Shown here piece by piece: positions 60,514-64,000 of a DNA stretch of 64,000 bases (positions are counted from its first letter, which is position 1; every line of letters begins with the position of its first letter). The notes below the pieces were generated by a model. It saw only the letters and a program-made list of their open reading frames with translations, did no database searches and was not told where the DNA came from. A program made the translations under genes and the position numbers. The DNA comes from an uncultured Roseovarius sp. (lineage in GTDB: Bacteria; Pseudomonadota; Alphaproteobacteria; Rhodobacterales; Rhodobacteraceae), in NCBI GenBank assembly GCA_947497295.1, contig CANMFU010000014.1:1-64000 (forward strand). The letters run 5' to 3'.

Positions 60514-62805
60514 ATGGGCCGGGACAGCAATACCCATGTCAGCCTCCGGACGATGGCGATGACCGGACCGGCCGCCGTTCCGTCGGGGCATTGGTGGCTG
60601 CTGGATCCGCTTGGCGGGGGCGTGCAGGCGGCGCGCATCTGGGACTTGTCCAGCGGCACGGGCGTGAAGATCGGCCTGCTCGATACCGGGCTGAACACCA
60701 GCCATCTGGATTTCCGCCCCGGCGCCACGATGGTGCCGCTGGGCACCGGCACCCCGACCGGCACGCATGGCACGCAGGTGGCCGGGCTGATCATCGGACG
60801 CACCGACAACACCATTGCCGGCATGGGCGTGGCGCCCGATGCGACCCTGTCGCCGGTCACGTTCGCTTTCAACCTCCCCATGACCTTTGATGCGGTGGCG
60901 CAGGCGCTGGCATCGCAGACAGATGTGGACATCTCCAACAACAGCTGGGGATTCAGCCGCGCCTTTCAGGACAATTTCCGCGACCATGATGCCCAGCCTC
61001 TGGCCGATGCGATCAGCGCCGCCACCGCCGAGGGGCGCGGCGGGCTGGGGACGGTGCTGGTCTTTGCCGGGGGCAATGACCGCCTGACGATCGACGGGGT
61101 CAATCGCGGCGGCGATTCGAACTTTCACAACCTCACGAATGCCCGCCAGACGATCGCCGTCGGCGCCACCGATGCCGCAGGCGCGCCGGCGTTCTTCTCC
61201 AGCCCCGGCACCAACCTTCTGATCTCGGCGCCGGGGATCGGCCTTGTTTCCGCCGACGGGCTGGAGGCGGGGGCGGACGGGATGCGCCATGTGTCCGGCA
61301 CCTCGTTTTCCGCGCCGCTGGTCAGTGGCACGGTCGCGCTGATGCTGGAGGTCAATCCCGGCCTTGGCTATCGCGACGTGCAGGAAATCCTGGCCCTGAC
61401 CGCCCGCGCGCCAGCGGCCGCCGGTGGGCCTGCCGGCGCCGGTTTTTTCAATGGCGGCGCCTTGCGGCATGACCGCGACCTTGGCTTTGGCCTTCTGGAT
61501 GCCGAGGCCGCCGTGCGCCTGGCGCGCGCCTGGGATCATGTGCAGACCGCCGACACCGAGGCGCATGTCACGGCCAGCTTTGGCCATGATTTCGCGCCGG
61601 ATCTCATGATGCATGAAATGCAGGTGAGCGTCGCCGCGCCCGAGACCCCGTTTCATTTGCAATGGGTGGAACTGACACTGTCGCTGTTCAGCACCGATCT
61701 GGGCGATCTGCGGATCGAGCTTGTCTCGCCCTCGGGCACCAGCAGCGTGATCGCCCCCAATCTTGCCCCCGCGCGGGACCGGCGCGGGCTGGACTTCACC
61801 TTCACCACCGCCGCCAGCTGGGGCGAGCAGGTAGAGGGCGAGTGGACCTTGCGGCTGTCCCATCCGGACCCGGCCGAGCGGTTCTATATCTTCGAAGCCA
61901 GCGCCGATTTCCATGGCGATGCGCGCATGCAGGACACCCATGTGCTGACCCCGACCTATACCGATCTTCTGGCGCAGCAGCCCGGTCGCGGACAGCTTGA
62001 GGATGGCAGCGCGCTGACCCTGGCCGCGATGGACCGCGCCGCCCATGTCGATCTGGAGGCAGGCACCGGGCGGATCGGCGCCGCCGAATTCCGGTTCGAC
62101 AGCACCATCCACCGCGTTCAGGCCAGCGACCACGGCGACCATCTGACAGGCAGTGGCGGCGACGATCATCTGATCGGCGGGCTTGGCAATGATGTCATCC
62201 ATGGCGGGGCGGGCGGCAATGACACGATTCACGGCACCGCGGGCCAGAACCTCATCCGCGGCGGCGCGGGCGACAGCGTGATCTACGGCGGGCGCGACCG
62301 CGACGTCATTGCCGGCAATGCCGGGCAGGACCTTTTGCGCGGCGGGGCCGGCGATGACCGCATCTTTGGCGGCGCCGGGCGCGACACCATCGCTGGCAAT
62401 AGTGGCGACGACCAGATCTTTGGCGGCACGGATGACGACCGTATTTTCGGCGGCGCTGGCGACGACACCATCGACGGCGGTCCCGGCGCCGATCAGCTTT
62501 GGGGTGGTGCGGGCGCCGACATCTTTGTCTGGCGCAGCGCAAGCGATAGCGCCCCGTCACGCGGCGTGGACCGCATCATGGATTTCACCCGCGGCCAAGA
62601 CCGCCTGGACCTGTCGGACTTCGATCTGACACGTGAAGGGCAATCATCAACCGGTTTTTCAGGGCAGACCGGCGAGTGGCACCATATCGGGGCCGGGCCA
62701 GGCCTGTCGCGGCTCGAGATAGACATCAACGGCGACAGAAATGCCGATTTCGCACTGGAGCTGTGGAACACCTCCCAGCTTACTGCGGATGATCTGCTGT
62801 TTTGA
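60514..62805 (+). CDS. Subtilase (S8) with P-domain and RTX secretion tail
   Basis: This is a predicted secreted serine protease of 763 residues. The catalytic triad is visible: Asp57 in GLLDTGLN, His85 in GTHGTQVAG, and Ser264 in GTSFSAPLVSG, with oxyanion-type Asn in SNNSWG. Residues about 365-480 form a proprotein-convertase P-domain (LGDLRIELVSPSGTSSV, GEWTLRL), so the kexin-like branch is probable. About nine RTX nonapeptides (545-665) and a serralysin-type tail ending LTADDLLF follow. There is no signal peptide or obvious propeptide, which suits type I export. The start codon lacks a good ribosome-binding site; ATG at codon 14 or 16 is possible. It may process surface RTX proteins. Confidence 0.93.
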   Translation: MGRDSNTHVSLRTMAMTGPAAVPSGHWWLLDPLGGGVQAARIWDLSSGTGVKIGLLDTGLNTSHLDFRPGATMVPLGTGTPTGTHGTQVAGLIIGRTDNTIAGMGVAPDATLSPVTFAFNLPMTFDAVAQALASQTDVDISNNSWGFSRAFQDNFRDHDAQPLADAISAATAEGRGGLGTVLVFAGGNDRLTIDGVNRGGDSNFHNLTNARQTIAVGATDAAGAPAFFSSPGTNLLISAPGIGLVSADGLEAGADGMRHVSGTSFSAPLVSGTVALMLEVNPGLGYRDVQEILALTARAPAAAGGPAGAGFFNGGALRHDRDLGFGLLDAEAAVRLARAWDHVQTADTEAHVTASFGHDFAPDLMMHEMQVSVAAPETPFHLQWVELTLSLFSTDLGDLRIELVSPSGTSSVIAPNLAPARDRRGLDFTFTTAASWGEQVEGEWTLRLSHPDPAERFYIFEASADFHGDARMQDTHVLTPTYTDLLAQQPGRGQLEDGSALTLAAMDRAAHVDLEAGTGRIGAAEFRFDSTIHRVQASDHGDHLTGSGGDDHLIGGLGNDVIHGGAGGNDTIHGTAGQNLIRGGAGDSVIYGGRDRDVIAGNAGQDLLRGGAGDDRIFGGAGRDTIAGNSGDDQIFGGTDDDRIFGGAGDDTIDGGPGADQLWGGAGADIFVWRSASDSAPSRGVDRIMDFTRGQDRLDLSDFDLTREGQSSTGFSGQTGEWHHIGAGPGLSRLEIDINGDRNADFALELWNTSQLTADDLLF

Positions 62806-63129
62806 AGCCGCGTCACCTGAATCAATCGGGCAACGCCATGCGGGGGCCATCTGTCACCTTTGCGATGTCTGCCCGCCCGACAATCAAAAATTGTCTGCGC
62901 CGCGCTATGCAGGATTGGAAAATTTTCGACGAAATGGAATTGGGTGCTGCGCATGATCAGTCTCTAAACCGCGCTCCGGTGCGTGCCTGGTGAGCATAAT
63001 ATTTTCGCCCAAAATATTAGTCGCAATTCTAATTAATTAAATCTTGTCGGGTAACCTGATTTGCGCATTTTGACCACAATGGTAACAGCGCGAGTTTCGC
63101 CAAATGTATTTAGATGAAGGACGATTTTA
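62806..63129. other. Intergenic region before the last RTX-type gene
   Basis: 324 nt without a credible gene. The second half (62990-63060) is AT-rich and probably holds the promoter. A TTGACC box at 63070 has no matching -10 at standard spacing. AAGGA at 63117-63121 is the ribosome-binding site of the next gene. Confidence 0.5.
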
Positions 63130-64000
63130 ATGACGACTTTTTCTCTGCAAGGTTACATAAGAAGATCCAATCAGTTCGATGAAGCAATATCAGTGGGTCC
63201 GGCAACACTGCAGCTGACCTTTCCAAATGACCTGGCGTTCTTCAACTACTCAATAGTCTACAACGGCAACGCGTTGAATGGCGAATTGCCCACCATTGAA
63301 ATGGACGGGCCTGAGCCTTCGGCTATCGTCATCAACGGCGTTCCTTTGGCAGAAAATTCGCTGCTGAGTCTGGGATATGTCGAGACCGCTGCCGGAACCC
63401 ATATCGTACTTGGAATAGAGGATAATAACGCCGGCGCGATGTATATCTTCTCAATCGGCGGCGTGCCTTTTCCCTATCCCACTACTCTGGCCGAGGAAAA
63501 TGCGCTGAATAATTCAATTACCGGTCTGGGCATCGCAAGCGGTGCCTTCGCCCCCGGACAGGATATCCTGTTCTCTGACCTGCAGGGCATCGAGATCACC
63601 GATGCCGATCCGATCAATCAAGTAATCGGAACCAATGGCGGCGACTTCTTGCAAGGCACGCCGGGCAATGATTTCATCAACCCGCTCAGCAACAACCCCG
63701 CCATCGAGACGGACGTTATTTCCGCATCCGCAGGCAACGACACGATTTCGTTCACCGACACACCCCCGAATGATCAGGGCGGGTATTACATCCTCGATTA
63801 CAGCAATTTCGCCGCCATTCCCGATCCGATCAGCGTGACGATCAACGGCATCACCAATACCGGCACCATCGACAAGGGGTCCGTCGGCATCGATACCCTG
63901 ATCGATGTCGCGAATCCGCTTCATGCCGGCTGGACCAATGGCGGGCTGTCGGTGATCGAAACCGACCTGGATGACACCTTCGATATCACTCTCGCAGCCG
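63130..64000 (+). CDS. RTX-type exoprotein, N-terminal part (3' end outside window)
   Basis: ATG 63130 follows AAGGA by eight bases and the frame stays open to the window end (290 residues visible). Residues 1-150 are beta-rich without a signal peptide (MTTFSLQGYIRR; FFNYSIVYNGN; GTHIVLGIEDNNAG), and I do not recognise the fold. Calcium-binding type motifs begin near residue 168 (GTNGGDFLQGTPGNDFI, ISASAGNDTISF). They are followed by a segment like those between RTX blocks of the giant protein. It is presumably a further type I-secreted protein. If the replicon is circular and only slightly larger than the window, this gene could continue into the RTX fragment at 1-1029. Confidence 0.8.
   Translation, partial: MTTFSLQGYIRRSNQFDEAISVGPATLQLTFPNDLAFFNYSIVYNGNALNGELPTIEMDGPEPSAIVINGVPLAENSLLSLGYVETAAGTHIVLGIEDNNAGAMYIFSIGGVPFPYPTTLAEENALNNSITGLGIASGAFAPGQDILFSDLQGIEITDADPINQVIGTNGGDFLQGTPGNDFINPLSNNPAIETDVISASAGNDTISFTDTPPNDQGGYYILDYSNFAAIPDPISVTINGITNTGTIDKGSVGIDTLIDVANPLHAGWTNGGLSVIETDLDDTFDITLAA

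Noticed and set aside
1..64000. tRNA, rRNA, insertion sequences or conjugation genes
   Set aside because: None recognised by eye. The only mobility-type gene is the tyrosine recombinase at 47576-48709.

Overview
This window looks like one large stretch of an extrachromosomal replicon from a Roseobacter-group alphaproteobacterium (Rhodobacteraceae). The DNA is GC-rich with alphaproteobacterial-looking genes. Near the middle is a plasmid replication/partition module: a RepA-family initiator (23839-24864), three 22-bp iterons and a consensus DnaA box just upstream, and a divergent parA-parB pair (20943-23372). It is surrounded by surface-polysaccharide genes and RTX-repeat exoproteins. RepA-I 'biofilm' plasmids of about 65 kb with a dTDP-rhamnose operon are known from Phaeobacter and relatives, and this window fits that class. 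The assignment is by gene content, not by a search.

Layout. 1-1029: 3' end of an RTX gene. 1065-4890: rhamnose genes rmlD (-), a DUF2793 protein (-), rmlC and rmlB (+). 4894-7212: CDP-glycerol genes (TagB/F-like transferase, TagD-like cytidylyltransferase) and a HIT protein. 7215-12194: capsule-type ABC export genes kpsM, kpsE and kpsT, a UDP-glucuronate 4-epimerase-like gene, and a decayed vapBC locus. 12277-17025: two methyltransferase-like proteins, a TupA-like ATP-grasp protein, and a discoidin/fucosyltransferase-like/repeat protein. 17080-20877: RTX exoprotein and a GT2 glycosyltransferase. 20943-24864: parB, parA, origin, repA. 24958-33515: manC, ugd, a LicD-like protein and two paralogous TPR/GT-B-like proteins. 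33635-47554: a divergent metabolic island. Its leftward arm holds a TIM-barrel-like protein, an Ldh-type dehydrogenase, an ATP-grasp ligase, an aspartase/fumarase-superfamily lyase and a cyclase-family hydrolase. Its rightward arm holds rmlA, a DegT aminotransferase, a CitE-like lyase, a PrpD::ATP-grasp fusion, a WbqC-like protein and a second ATP-grasp ligase. 47576-52245: tyrosine recombinase, kpsF, and a third TPR/GT-B-like paralogue. 53009-64000: a 2403-residue beta-helix/RTX protein, an RTX subtilase, and the start of another RTX-type gene.

How it fits together. The sugar-nucleotide genes predict dTDP-rhamnose (rmlABCD, split over two loci), GDP-mannose (manC), UDP-glucuronate and probably UDP-galacturonate (ugd and the epimerase), CDP-glycerol (tagD) and arabinose-5-phosphate for Kdo (kpsF). 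Glycosyltransferase-like proteins would assemble a polymer and KpsMTE would export it. No outer-membrane exporter (KpsD/Wza type), no kpsC/kpsS, and no type I secretion genes for the RTX proteins are visible, so these must lie elsewhere. The most novel-looking part is 33.6-47.6 kb. It combines a dTDP-sugar aminotransferase with several C-C/C-O/C-N lyases and three ATP-grasp domains, plus a fourth at 12.9 kb. This suggests an undescribed pathway that builds a small carboxylic-acid or amino-acid side chain and couples it to an amino sugar.
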